Shown here: in pieces, positions 33,593-45,249 of the stretch
Layout: each line of letters starts with the position of its first letter
Position numbering within the stretch: position 1 is the first letter of the stretch
Assembly: GCF_021730395.1 (NCBI RefSeq)
Contig: NC_069362.1
Location: 68,403,501-68,467,500 of the forward strand
Length of the DNA: 64,000 nt
Direction: 5' to 3'
From: Mercenaria mercenaria
Taxonomy: Eukaryota > Mollusca > Bivalvia > Venerida > Veneridae
Program-made: the position numbers and the translations under genes
The notes under the pieces: generated by a model
What the model was told of the DNA's origin: nothing
Seen by the model: only the letters and a program-made list of their open reading frames with translations
Databases searched by the model: none

Positions 33593-35267
33593 TTATACTC
33601 TACCATTTAAAATAAATATGCTATTATTTTTGCAGATATCTAAAACTTTCGAGCCAATAGTATTTACTTTATCATCTTTCGAAGCTCTATGTTCTGAAAA
33701 AATAGTATTAGAAATACAATCTATTGAGTTAAAACTTTTTATAAGATCTTCATCAAATCCAAACTCTTCTGAAAGGAAATCGTCTACCAAAATATAATCA
33801 GGTAGAACTGAAGTGTGCCCATTCGTGTCCCCTAACATAATACAATATTCATGTTTAGTACACATATCGGATACTTCAGATTGGAAAAGAAAAAACTCAT
33901 CGTCGTTGTGAAAACGCGATTGTTGGATTGTTGAGGCGGGATATAAACTGCGCCAAAAATAATATCATTTTTGAAAGTTTTGTTAACATTGTTTCAACTT
34001 AATCCAGAATACGTATTCACAGTCGGATTGAATGATATCTATAAACTCTATCAGACTGTTTTAATAAAGTAGCATATACCTCCAGATTTCCTAAAATGAG
34101 GATCTTTTCGCGGTTTCGATAAAAAAAAAGTATAACCACTACCATTAACTATATCATACTGGCTAAGTTTGATTTCAGCAATGCACAAAATGTCAAAATT
34201 GTTTATCATTTTGATAAATTCAGGATATTTCGTTCTAGTCATCAAGCCAAAAACATTTATACAACCAACTTTTAAATCAGTTACTGAAAAAATATTTGAT
34301 TCAGGAATGTTAACTGAAGACTGTTCATGTATTGGAACTTGAACAGGTTTTTGGCTGTTCTCTGTTATCAAACCAGAATTTTCTAAACTTACAAAGTGTT
34401 CACAAATAATTTTGGTTGAAGCACTTGGTAAATCCATACACATGTTACACAAGTACGTATCCACAATACCACAACTGTTACTGGTCGAAGTATCAACCAT
34501 GCCAGAGCACACTACCCCCGGCACTTCCTATCCATAGTTACCGTTATCGTGCTACGTAGGCACTGAGCTCACAACTGATGCATCACAGTTTGATTTATTA
34601 CTGCTTGGAGCCAACGAAGCCTCGTCCTCGTGTCTTGCAGTTTCCATATGATCAAAAGATTTGTTTTCATTAGAAACCTTTTCCAGAATAATGACAAGTG
34701 GAGGAGAAGTTGTCCCTGTATGAGAGTCAGATTTGTGTTCTGTCGTTTGACGTTGAGGACTATATGGCGGCCGGACAGGGCCATCACCAAAACCGGGGGG
34801 TTTTCCGTTGGCAAATTGTGCATCATACGCCTGACGTATACTGTCTGATTTAGATTTAAGTGAGTCTGAGATTCGTTTAGGCACATCCGTTATTCGAGGT
34901 TCCCTAAGAATTTCGTACCAGTCTGGAAAGAAATTACGAGTAACACGGCCATTCACTTTTAGAGCTGCCGGATACAGTAGTTTTACATTGTCTTTGCCAA
35001 ATTCTTCCCGTTTTCACTGATCTCCCTGGGATAATCCCTAGACAGACCGATATTGGAATTCTTAAGACGAGGAGCACAGCCTATCAAGGCCTCGACCTCA
35101 CCTGCATGGCTGAAGGCAGCAAATAAAAAATGGGATTTGCTTGTGACTTTTTGATTGTGGTGTGACGACCGTGGGGTGAAAACCCTACTAAGTCTAAAAG
35201 CACGAACAACGACACATTGTTGTGTTGTTGTTGTAGCATATGCAGGACAGCTTGACAGAGATATCAA
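33593..35267 (-). pseudogene. 5' half of a LINE: ORF1-like and endonuclease, without reverse transcriptase
   Basis: On the minus strand from 35267 downward: an ORF1-like part with RLKNSNIGLSRDYPREIS, VNGRVTRNFFPDWYEILREP and a Pro/Ser-rich tail (34552-34956), then an apurinic-type endonuclease: LKVGCINVFGL (N motif), DILCIAEIK (catalytic E), RKSGGICYF, and further on YCIMLGDTNGHTS (the D-x-N-G-H motif) ending ICKNNSIFILNGRV at 33593. Several shifts and stops separate the pieces. The reverse transcriptase that should follow is absent; downstream sequence is unrelated. LINEs usually lose the 5' end, so loss of the 3' part implies a later deletion, recombination or a broken insertion. Confidence 0.7.
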
Positions 35268-35519
35268 TATTATTAGTTTTTAAAAACCGATAACGAAGTA
35301 AATCCAAACCATTTATTTTTTCTATTAAGAGACGGAAAACTTATTGGGACTCAATTCTTTCTGTTAAATATACATAGTGTATGTATAACTCCCAATTAGG
35401 CAATAAATTATCAAAAAAACGAACATATTTTTTTGTAAAAGTCTATTTAAAGTTGTACAGAAAGTCAAATTTTGTGGACAATTCACTTCATGTTAGGTAT
35501 TACGGTAGTTTTAGTTTAT

Positions 35520-35718
35520 ACAAGTTTATACTAATTTGTTTTAGCTCGATTGTGGTGAAAGCTTCAAGCTTATTATTCCACTCTCGAGTCCGTTTCCTGG
35601 AAAAACCAGTACTGGTGTCATATGAGAAGTCATGGCCGTGACCCCAGGGGTTGTCGAGCCCACAGCCCCTGGATTGAACGGCCGACACCTTATCCACTAG
35701 ACCACCGCTCCCCTGCTG
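35520..35718 (-). mobile_element. tRNA-derived SINE (second family)
   Basis: On the minus strand the head reads GGGAGCGGTGGTCTAGTGG (A box TGGTCTAGTGG) and a B-box-like GGGCTCGACAACCC about 45 bp on. The tail region has AGCTTTCACCACAATCGAGC and CTAAAACAAATTAGTATAAA. Head of tRNA size, then an unrelated body: a SINE rather than a tRNA gene. Confidence 0.65.
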
Positions 35719-35730
35719 GCACGAGAGCAC

Positions 35731-36351
35731 ATAAATTGGTTCGCTAGTGAATTTTTCAAAATATATTATATAAATGATTGTGTTTCAACGAGGTGTAAGC
35801 AGTTCACTCATATACTTTTTCTACTGTAAAGGAAATGTCGTGTTCTTATACGACAAAGGGCGTTTTATCAAGCAGTTAAACATCTGTTAAGATTAACATT
35901 AGTAAAAGACTTGTAAGTAAACATTGGCCAGTAATTGATAATAATTTTGAAAATCTAGCACAGAACTTCACATTTTGTCACTATTCTGTCTAATTACAAG
36001 TCATCGTAAATTAAAAATTGAAAGTCATGTGGGATTTATCTGTTTAGACTAATATTAGAACGTTTATTTTGTCATCGAATACAAATTTATGTAAATAAGT
36101 TACAACTAGAACGCACATATTTTCTGTTAAAAAGGAAGTTTCCTAAATGATATAAACTTATGCGTAGTTTAACTATTGGTCGGTCAACTTTGCAGTCTAG
36201 TGAAGTACAGCCATCAAAAAACAATATTGACAGGATCTCCTCATTGACATGTTAAGTGTGTTGTTTTTATCAATATAGAACGTTCCTGTTTGTTTATCGT
36301 GCAGAAAAGTAATCTGTTCTTAAACATATATGCTTTGTCACAATATAAAAA
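35731..36351. other. Non-coding region upstream of the coiled-coil gene
   Basis: AT-rich, no repeat or gene recognised; presumably contains the promoter of the gene starting at 36352. Confidence 0.35.
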
Positions 36352-38812
36352 ATGGAAATATATTTTACGATAAGTACATTATTAATGACTGGAGTTGTGT
36401 TTGCGTTTGGGAGAAATATTCAGAGGCAGGTTGATAATCTTGAAAGAAGGTACGGGATGCATTGTTAAACTTACTAAATGTCTTAATATATGTAACATTG
36501 ATATTACTCTTCTTTTTTTAAACGAAAAAAAATGTATACCAGCACACTGTTTTAAATTTCATGAGTCTGACACAATGTAAGTATTATTTTGTACGACTAT
36601 CCTCTAATTTTTTCCAACACTCTGACCTTTGATGTGGGCCTACTATTAAAATATACGTGGCTCTGTGGCTGTGCTTTTTGTAGTGCTCTGTGCTTCCGAG
36701 AAAGAAATCTACCCTTGCCTTTTATCTTCTGTTGTTAATTCGGACCGTGACAAAATAGTATTAAACTGAATGGTTTATGTTGTAAATGTTTTAAAATCAT
36801 TTAGACATAAAACATCTTTCCTCATTGCAAATCTTAAACCTCTTTTGCTTCATCTCACGAATTGAAAATTTTGTTACCTCTCATGAACAAACTCATTTAA
36901 ACCGAATCTCTTATTTTTATTTTGTTTTGTTACATTCTATGCTTACAAAATATTTTCTTATAAATTTTAGTAATGTCATATGTTTTGGTTTCCCAAGGTA
37001 TGAAAACGATTACATATCGGTGAGGGAAAATGTGAGAGATTTATGGAAAAGCATCAATCAGTTAGAAACAGTTTGCGGGATCGGTACAGAAACAACTACA
37101 GAAACAAATACAGTCAGTCCAAAAGCTAAACAATCTCCCGCGCAACATAAAAGTACACCTGTTATTTCACCTGTTTATGTTTCACAATTGGTACAGGGAC
37201 TCTCCAAAGAGAAGGAATTTCTCCGAAACAGTTTGAAAGACATAACTGATTCAATCATTCAGGTGAATAACAGCTTCACCAACACCGTACACGAGAAAAT
37301 GAGATATATGAGTAAAATTGATGTGACGTGTAGCAGTATAGAAAATGAAATGGAAAATGTACATAAGAAACAAGCTGTGATGTTGGTGCATATAGAAAGG
37401 ACGAGGGAAACGTTGGAAACAGAAGTCGATGGGCTACGGCTTGTGATAAACCAAGCTTTAGAAGCGATGCAAAATAGTATCTTGAACAAACCGGGTAAGT
37501 AAGTGTCAAACTAGTAAACCATAAGCAATGCGTAATGAAGTAATCTGTCTTTCTCATAATGTTTGCTTCAGTAAGACACATGCATGTAACTCTTGAACAT
37601 TGTTGGAGTTAAGAGTGTGATTTGACCAGTGCGCACCATCATGTTTACCAATGACCGGTCAAAGGAGATGCCCCACGGAATGCCTTCGTTTGTTGTCTAA
37701 CTACTGTATTTATTCTAGGCATTTTGTGGAAATAACAATTATGTAAAAATCCATACATGAGCTGCTACAGGGATTCGTTCAGACAAGACTGATTTCTTGG
37801 AACTTGACTGTTCCAACTGAATCTTTGTTGTTGTTTTTTTGCGGTGTAATTACAGCCAGCAATTGCACCCTACAACTTATGGTTATGGTTTTGCGTACAT
37901 GTTATTATTATTGTTATTATTATTATTATTATCATTATTAGTATACCAGATTTATATAGCGCCCTTTTCATGATCAATTTCACGTTCAAAGGCGCTTTAC
38001 ATAGTTCATGGTGCTTCAATGTTCTTTACTTGACGTATATAAGAATCATTGTGAAAATAGAATATCTTGAAATGATAAGGTGAACTTAATCTTTTAACAA
38101 AAAGTAATTCAACCTCTTTGCATTTCAGCTTCTTGTACTGACCTTGCTAAAGCCGGTGTTACCTCTAGTGGAGTTTACACTTTGCATTACAGAATGCAGC
38201 CGTTTACAGTGTACTGTTTAATGAATGAAAACGGTGGATATACATTCATTTCACCTGAAACATACATGAACGTTGATATTAAAAGCCTGTCTAACGACAA
38301 CAGTCATGTCGTAATCCGACATAGAAGAACCAATGGGTTGCAGTACGAGACTCGGATCGAACAGATATCAAGATACAAGTCACGTCCATTGTCGGTCCAG
38401 TATAATGCTCATACAGGTTACAAAAGGTATTGTTAACAACAAAATGACACCTTATGTTTACGTTGGACTGAATCCTCTGAAGCTGGAAAATGGACGTAGC
38501 CATAGAGGAGACAGACAAGGTTACAAAGCGAATGGCAAAGATTTTACTTTCGTAAACTGTGACGGCAATCCTAATGGCTATTTTGCCTTCCTTTTCAATC
38601 ACAATAATGTTGCTACACCAAGACGTGGAGAATCTCCAGCAGTTTCTAGAAAATGGATTGACTCCTCTACCAGAGTAACCGGCGACATATTGCCAGACAA
38701 GTTTATGTCTTTCTTTGAATTACACTTCGGCGGTTGCGGTGCATTTGCTGGGACAAACAACATTGGGGAAGTAACTGGAGGGGCTGTTGGCATCCCGTAT
38801 ACTTTACCTTAG
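36352..38812 (+). CDS. Secreted coiled-coil protein with GON-like C-terminal domain; one apparent frameshift
   Basis: Exons 36352-36449, 36998-37494 and 38129-38812 join with consensus splice sites (donors GTACGG, GTAAGT; acceptors CCCAAG, TTTCAG). Exon 1 encodes a signal peptide (MEIYFTISTLLMTGVVFAFG). Exon 2 encodes about 165 mostly hydrophilic residues rich in E, K, Q and N with heptad-like spacing (a coiled coil) and a Thr/Ser/Pro linker. Exon 3 starts SCTDLAKAGVTSSGVYTL, then FTVYCLMNENGGYTFIS, RIEQISRYKSRPLSVQYN, MTPYVYVGL, KANGKDFTFVNCDGNPNGY and FFELHFGGCGAF, a pattern I associate with GON-type domains found at the C-terminus of ADAMTS proteins and in many molluscan secreted proteins. 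The reading frame shifts at the AAAA run 38422-38425; reading one base fewer gives 425 codons. It is either a sequencing slip or a recent lesion. Role unknown; extracellular. Confidence 0.6.
36865..36975 (+). repeat. Hairpin-core repeat copy in an intron
   Basis: TTACCTCTCATGAACAAACT, ACCGAATCTC and TACATTCTATGCTTACAAA match the family order. It lies in intron 1 of the coiled-coil gene, ending about 20 bp before the exon 2 acceptor region. Confidence 0.55.
37908..38015 (-). repeat. 3' tail of a LINE/SINE with (AAT)n repeats
   Basis: On the minus strand: GGCGCTATATAAATCTGGTA followed by (ATA)n microsatellite (37908-37940). Preceded by GTAAAGCGCCTTTGAACG. A conserved end with a trinucleotide tail is typical of retroposons of the CR1/L2-like type. 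It is in intron 2 of the coiled-coil gene. Confidence 0.55.
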
Positions 38813-39290
38813 GACTGATGTAAACAACACTCTCGATAACTGTCAAGCATCGTTCCCATGCACGTTCATGAATGGTGTATATCTTAATGATGGACGTTAC
38901 TAACATTCGTTGCTCTCAGCGTATGGTGAGGGTTAATAGAACTCAATGATATATTGGACTTTTTATTTTCAGTCAAAGGAATCTTGCGTCTAACTCATGC
39001 CAAAATATACATAAGGAATCTGGCGTCAAAACTGCAAGTTTATTGTCGTGCATTTGCCATGTGGTACACATTAGCAGAATGATGAGTTTGCATACAATTC
39101 CTGGGCAACTTACCGTTGTTTCAAAACGGCCATATAGTATAAAATTTCATATCTCCATACGTTATAGCTATTAAATGTATTAATTAATCTAAATATAGAA
39201 GAATGAAACCTAAGAATTATGTTCAACCAATGTCTTTTTTTAACTTTCGTCTGTCTGTACGAGTAGTGGTGAATTTTAAAGAAAATATCA

Positions 39291-39600
39291 ATATATACTC
39301 TACGAAAAAAATTCTGCAACAAAACATGTTTTATGCTATAACTTATTTATTACTTAACGTACAAGTATACTTCATATATCAAATAAAAAGCAATTTTGCA
39401 ACTTTTGATTAGGTACCCTATGTGACTTTGAACATGACATTTGCCGAAACCGGTAATTCAATTTTCATTCTGTTTTCAGTATTTTGTTGAGATTGACTTG
39501 TACTTTTATTTGATATATGAATTATACTTGTACGTTAAGTAAAAAATAAGTGACAGCATAAAACATGTTTTGTTGCAGAACTTTTTTTGCCGAGTATATT
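39291..39600. repeat. Inverted repeat with 95 bp arms
   Basis: Arms 39291-39387 and 39503-39600 match in inverse orientation (shared core CAACAAAACATGTTTTATGC and ACTTAACGTACAAGTATA), separated by a loop of about 115 bp. Likely a palindromic MITE, downstream of the coiled-coil gene. Confidence 0.75.
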
Positions 39601-39609
39601 TCAACTAGC

Positions 39610-40440
39610 GAATATAATGTTATTAGCTAATTTCTCATGTACCACTTGATGGATCTTTATCAAGCTTGATCTGTAGCATCAATATGAAGTCTTCCTAAAC
39701 TTTTGTTCCAATGGGGCACTGGGCCCCCATTAAGGGCCACTAGCACTAAAAATAGAATACCTTTAAACAACTTCTGTTCATAGGTGCGCTTTGCACCTTT
39801 TAATGTGCATCTTGAGTTGAAGATAGAAATAAATTTTAACGACTTCTTCACATAATCCATTTCACGGATCTTTATCTTGATCTGTAGCATCATTATATGG
39901 TCTTCTCTAAAAAATTTTCAAATAGTTCTGCTTGGTCTCTTTTAGGGGCCACTAAAACTAAAAATATGAATTTGTATGTTTGTTTTGGGTTTAACGCCGT
40001 TTTCAACAGTATTTCAGTAATGTAACGGCGGACAGTTAACCTAACCAATGTTCCTAGATTCTGTACCAGTACAAACCTGTTCTCCGCAAGTAACTGCCAA
40101 CTTCACCACATGAATCAGAGGTGGCGGACGAATGATGTCAGACACAATGTCTTTTATCAAATCGTCACGGAGAACATACGCCCAGCCCGAGGATCGAACT
40201 CAAAACCCCGCAATCCGCAGATCAGCGCTGTCCCTACTGAGCTAAGCGGGCGGACAAAAATATAAAAATATATATATATTCTTATCAAACTTGATCTGTA
40301 GCGTCTTTATATTAAAATTCGTCTCCTAAGTTTCTTTATATGAGGGTATTTGGACCCTCTTAGGGCAGATACAGATATTTAAAGTAGTATTACCTTTGAA
40401 TGACTTCTTATCATGCACAGTTGATAGGTCTTTATTAGGG
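39610..40440. mobile_element. Family C tandem-repeat element interrupted by a SINE
   Basis: Units with ATGGATCTTTATCAAGCTTG, TCTGTAGCATC, GGTCTTC-type and GGGGCCACTA-type blocks match those at 4700-5500. The array stops at 39967 and resumes at 40264 after the SINE. Confidence 0.6.
39968..40255 (-). mobile_element. tRNA-derived SINE (third family)
   Basis: Minus-strand head: CGCCCGCTTAGCTCAGTAGG (A box TAGCTCAGTAGG) and GAGTTCGATCCTCGGG (B box). The tail ends in TTAAACCCAAAACAAACAT. Direct repeats AAAAATAT at 39960-39967 and 40256-40263 flank it. It sits within a family C tandem-repeat element. Confidence 0.8.
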
Positions 40441-40480
40441 ATGGGGGTCGAATACTGAAGTCAATATTCGAATATTCGGT
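40437..40480. mobile_element. Possible hAT-type terminal sequence
   Basis: TAGGGATGGGGGTCGAATAC with a following self-complementary AATATTCGAATATTCG resembles the ends of hAT non-autonomous elements. The partner end is not found nearby, so this is tentative. Confidence 0.25.
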
Positions 40481-42139
40481 TTGCCATTTTCAAATATACA
40501 CAATATATTAAGTGATTGGCATATACACAATATATTCCGTTGTTTAAAACGTGAATCATCGTAATAAATATGGACTGTTTGATAAAATGATTTTCAAGAT
40601 TTCATTTGACTTTACATTTAAAGTGTAATTAATTACAATCAAAAGTAAAACAGTCCTGTGTATCTACTTTGAGAAAGATAATATCAACAAGGCTTGAAGT
40701 TCTCTACAGTACTGGCTGATGCTACTCTCTCTGGCTTTTGCTCCATAATCGTAGTTATTGGTGAGTAGAAGTCATGAGTGTGGGACGATGAAACACATGC
40801 TGTTACTTCTTGTTGAATTCATTTTGGTTCCAATCAGGTAAGATTTTAAGCAAGCTAGTTCACTGTTATATAGAGCACAATGACCTTATTGTACATCAGA
40901 TATTGTTTTAGGCTTGACCAGGATGAATTTTCTAGCATTGACGTTGCAATGCTAGTATATCTAAAATCCACTGTAACATATCGTGCATCTCTTCTATGCA
41001 CTTGTCCAGTCTTGTTAGTATTGGACTATGTATATTAAAGACTTACCCTAAGCTCTCTTTACACAAGGGAAACAATCTGTTCATAGTGTGAAATTATTGA
41101 GTAAACACCGTTTGTCAGTCCTAATCATGTGTATGCCATATCAATCCAATGGAAAAGTAAGCTATCTATATTAAATGTTATGCAGGTTGGCACAGTCCTG
41201 CATCTAACAGTCTTGAAAATGTTTTCTTTTATTTTCACATATTTCTAGATATTTTCACATACTTGACCTAATATCCAGCAGTAGCTTTTTCAACATATTT
41301 TACCTTGTGCAATTCTGTGAGGTTTGACGTTTTTAAATAATCGTGTTTGTTGACATATTTCATCGCAAAAAAAAATTGTCACACTTTCCCCAGGGCATCA
41401 ACTGATTTGATTTTTACATAATTTTCTTTTCAGACTGCTGATCTAGTAGTAATTATGCTACAGCTAGGCATGCTTTTTCGTGCTTAAAGGTAAAACGTGC
41501 ATGGTTTGCACGAGGTATAAGGTCAATAGTGACCTAAGTCTACAATTAAGGACCCACCACGACCTAGTGACCTACTTTTTTCGCCCACAAAAACTTCGTA
41601 AAAATCATTCTTATCATACAGATAATATACAATTATACTACAAGTTTTTAGGTGGACAAATTAGGCCCTGAATAAATGTGTTTTCACAATTTCATCTGCA
41701 AACTTATTCAGTCAATCTCTTTTCAGCATAGTTGTAATACTAAAGGTGAATAACTATCTTACACTGTAGAAACAAAATGTGATTGAAATTTAACTAAATA
41801 CACTGATTTCTGTACATATTGCTATATTATTTCAATAAAATGTTAAGACATTAAACACATCGTCTTGGCCTAATATGCCTAATATATGTCACTGTCAATT
41901 TGAAACTAAATACTTGTATATCTCATATTTTTCATGCAAATCATGTATAATTATCATCATGGAAATTTAAAGAAAATGATATTTTAATTATTTTTCAGAC
42001 TGTGTACTATGATGCAATTAACTACACATTTATCTAAAATAGGTAGTGCCTACTTGAAGTTTGTATTTTTAGCTCCACTGCCTATGTTTATGGATCCCAA
42101 TATACAGTAGAGTCATATTTCGTTATTGGTCTAACTAAG
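40481..42139. other. Non-coding stretch
   Basis: AT-rich sequence without recognisable coding sequence or RNA gene. Possibly the interior of the element suggested at 40437. Confidence 0.35.
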
Positions 42140-42151
42140 GATTTGTGGCAA

Positions 42152-42517
42152 TCTGACTAAAGTACATCATCTTCTAAACGAAGATCTGAGGATGACCCAT
42201 TCACATTCATTTTTCTGTATATTTGGATTTCCGACTAAGCTAACCGGCTGCCTGACACCTTACGTGACAAAGTCCGTTCCGTGACATAAGATACCTCTCA
42301 AAACACGAGGGCGCAGTCATGATGTGGTCGTCATAAGAATTGTAAACATGAAAAACCCAGGCTAAATATAGATTTTTTAAACTTCTACTTTCACTTTCAA
42401 AATGTTGAAAGCAAGGCTCTAAATGGCTAGCGGAAGGTCGTCAGAACGAGTCTATCAATAGCACTTTTTCAGATCCAAAGCGTAGCGTTAACTGGAGATG
42501 TACTTTAGTCAGACTGA
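42152..42517. mobile_element. DNA element with 12 bp direct repeats
   Basis: Inverted ends TCTGACTAAAGTACATC (42152) and GATGTACTTTAGTCAGA (42497-42513) are exact complements, and the element is bordered by GATTTGTGGCAA at 42140-42151 and 42518-42529. A long direct repeat plus inverted ends is compatible with a Mutator-like non-autonomous element, though a 12 bp duplication is longer than the usual 9-11. Confidence 0.7.
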
Positions 42518-42529
42518 GATTTGTGGCAA

Positions 42530-43290
42530 AGTTCTTTCACTATAGGTCGGCAATTGTATGTGTTTCTTCGTAGGAATATCATATGATGTTGTCATTCTGT
42601 GAAAGATCAGATGAAATATTGACTTGACTGTGTTGACTGTAGCTAGTGTTTTTCTATGTATATTATACGAACAAATAATTGGTTTTCTCTTTTTAGTTAT
42701 AAATACGGATGACCTCACATTTGAATGGATAACCCTATCAACCAGTTGATCTCCCATGTTTGTATGTTTCTGAGATCTTACTGTAGAGTAATGGAATCTT
42801 CCACTGACTGTAGAGTAAGCAGTCATCTCTGAAGAGACGCGTGTAGAACTGTCTGGCATATCATAGATATACACAAGGAATAACAAAGGGCCGAGGACTG
42901 TGTCCTGTGGAAACCTAGATGTTACAGGACTTCGAGCAAACTGCTGACCTTCAAGCACAACTGACTGGTAGCATCCTGTTCAGAAATCAGAGATTCACTG
43001 ATGCAGATTACTGCGTACAGTATAGTTGTATAGTCTTTCAAGTAGACGCAGGCGTGCTATCTTGTAGTATGCCCTACTAAAATCAAATAGCACAGCGTCC
43101 ACTTGTCATCCTTCATCTAAGATGCTGTTTAATTCCTGAACTGTAACAATTAATCGCGATTCGTATGATTTCTGCATGCGGAATCCATATTGTGCTTCAG
43201 TAATAATACTATGGTTATCCAAATGTGAAATTGCTCGACTGTGTCTCGACTGTTGTTACAGTATCTTATTCAAATAGACTATAGCCACTA
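42530..43290 (-). pseudogene. Decayed LINE reverse transcriptase fragment
   Basis: Minus-strand frames give AQYGFRMQKSYESRLIVTVQ, a VDAVLFDFSRAY block (finger-to-palm D motif) and then QDTVLGPLLFLVYIYDMPDS (the GVPQGxxLGPLLFxxYINDM motif) with stops between. The catalytic YADD block is degraded. Jockey-type LINE by pattern. Confidence 0.6.
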
Positions 43291-43829
43291 GTCCTAAATA
43301 TAGCTGCTAACTCATGATACCATTATTGCTTAAAAGTGCAGCACCATTACGATCATAATTTTTAGACTTTATGGAACCTTTTTTGATTACTTTTTCTATC
43401 TTCATCTTTCGCGTCACTAATGCCGGTGTTGTGTTCTGTCCTGTACTCTTGTTGATATTTTTATCTTTTGTGTTTAGACATTTCCCAGTCAGGCTTGTTG
43501 CCACTAGCTTTTGCTTTTTGTAATACAAGTTTCTTTTTTCTAAGCAGAAAGGCGTTTTATACCTGGCACACAATGTTTGATGAGTTGTAGAATTTTAATA
43601 AAAAATAAGTTCCAAAGAGAAATGTTGTATGTATTAATTATCGCCGCTAAATTTGCTTTTATATATCTGCCTTTACTGTCTAACCCTTTGCAGCGACGTA
43701 GACATTTTCGTGCGCGTCCAGCCACAAAAATTGTTAGTAGAAAGTAAAAGAAAATCAGCCAAATGAAAAGGAAAGGAAAATTTGTCAGTGTTTAAACGAT
43801 AAAAACAGGGATGAAGAGTAAGGTTATGG

Positions 43830-44793
43830 TGAAGTATGTTCAATGTTGCAAATAGCGGCACTGAACTGCTCAAGGGATTGAAGGAAGGAAATGTCAGGTG
43901 GAAAATTATTCCACATGACAATAGTCCTGGGGGAAAAGGAGTACTTGTAGTAGTCAGTGGTTGCAGAGACTAACCTGTAGGACAGCGAGTGATAATGGCG
44001 TGATTTCCTTGTTAGGAGGATGAGATAGTCTTCCATGGGGATTGCAACCAGTTGATATAAGAGGAAGTCGGGAGTCAATAAGCCGGAAATCTAGCATGCG
44101 CAATTTTAGACTGTATAATATGTCAGTGACACTGGAGGTGGACTTGAGGGGTTCGGAGTTGACAGTTATACTCCTGCGACAGAAACCTAAAGATTGATTT
44201 GCCCTTTTGGTTGACCTATTTATGTGGGCGTCCAACGAAAGATTATTTGAGATATCCACGCCAAGGTATTTTGCAAAGGTGACAGATTATAGAAGTGTAT
44301 TATGCAGGTAGAATTGTGAGGGGCTAGGATGTTTCCTTCTTGTGACGTGGATAACTTAACATTTTGCGGGATTTTATTCCATGTCCCAGTCCAACTCCCA
44401 TTTTTGTAATGTCTTAATGTCATTTTGGGTGGTATTTGAATGTTTGACAGAGGTAAATGACATGTATATCGCAGTGTAATCCGCTAAAAGACGCACTTTA
44501 GACTTGATATTTTGTGTGAGGTCATTTATGTATGCTTGGAAGAGCAGGGGCCTAAGCACGGACCCCTGCGGAACTCCAGAAGAGACATGTATGGGCCCTA
44601 ATATTGTACCGTTTAGGATTACGGATTGAAGCCGGTTGTCAATGAAGCTCTTTTTCCATGTAAGGGTTTTGCCACGTATGCATGCCATAATTATACTTTT
44701 TGTCGTCAGAGAAAAATGTTGATATTTTGATATAAATATCGCAAAAAGTATTGAACGACCGTAAAGAAATTGTGTGAGAATGTTATTCAACAT
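43830..44793 (-). pseudogene. Decayed LINE reverse transcriptase, C-terminal half
   Basis: Minus strand: SSGVPQGSVLRPLLFQAYIN (RT motif), a degraded catalytic block RLLADYTAIY, then KYLGVDISNNLSLDAHINR and, at 43830-44078, SYRLVSATTDYYKYSFSPRT and IVMWNNFPPDI, the typical jockey-type C-terminus. At least two frame changes. It overlaps in content with the fragment at 42530-43290, so these are two separate LINE copies. Confidence 0.65.
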
Positions 44794-45249
44794 TAAGGGT
44801 GTGCACCCAAGGTTTTAGCACGTATGAGCACAAAGTGAGCTATTGTTGTAGCGCCGTGTTCATTGTTCTTCTTAGTCCGTCGTCATTCGTCGTTCACATT
44901 TTCACTGTTAACACTCTTTAGAGGTCGCAATTCTAGTCCAATGGTAATGAAACTTAGAATGTTATGTAGAAAATTTCGACAGTGTTTGACGATGGGTCAT
45001 TGTGTGACTTGGTCAGATCATAAAAACCTTGTAAACACTCTAGATTCCTTTTTTTTTCTACTGCATCTATATAAGACCTGCTCACAAAATATTTATCTTA
45101 ATAAAATCTTCATCAATTTAGTTTGAAAATAGATTATCTGGAATCAAAAATTACAAATTACAATCAAAAACAATCTAGTACCATCTGTGTGAATAAACTT
45201 TTAGTCAAAGTTTGTATAATGTGTATTAATTGATTTAGAATGCTAGCAG

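Noticed and set aside
35640-35718. tRNA gene on the minus strand
   Set aside because: The head has A and B boxes but no consistent acceptor stem and it continues into a SINE body with A-rich tail.
40180-40255. tRNA gene on the minus strand
   Set aside because: Same reasoning: flanked by 8 bp direct repeats together with a 210 bp body, so a SINE.
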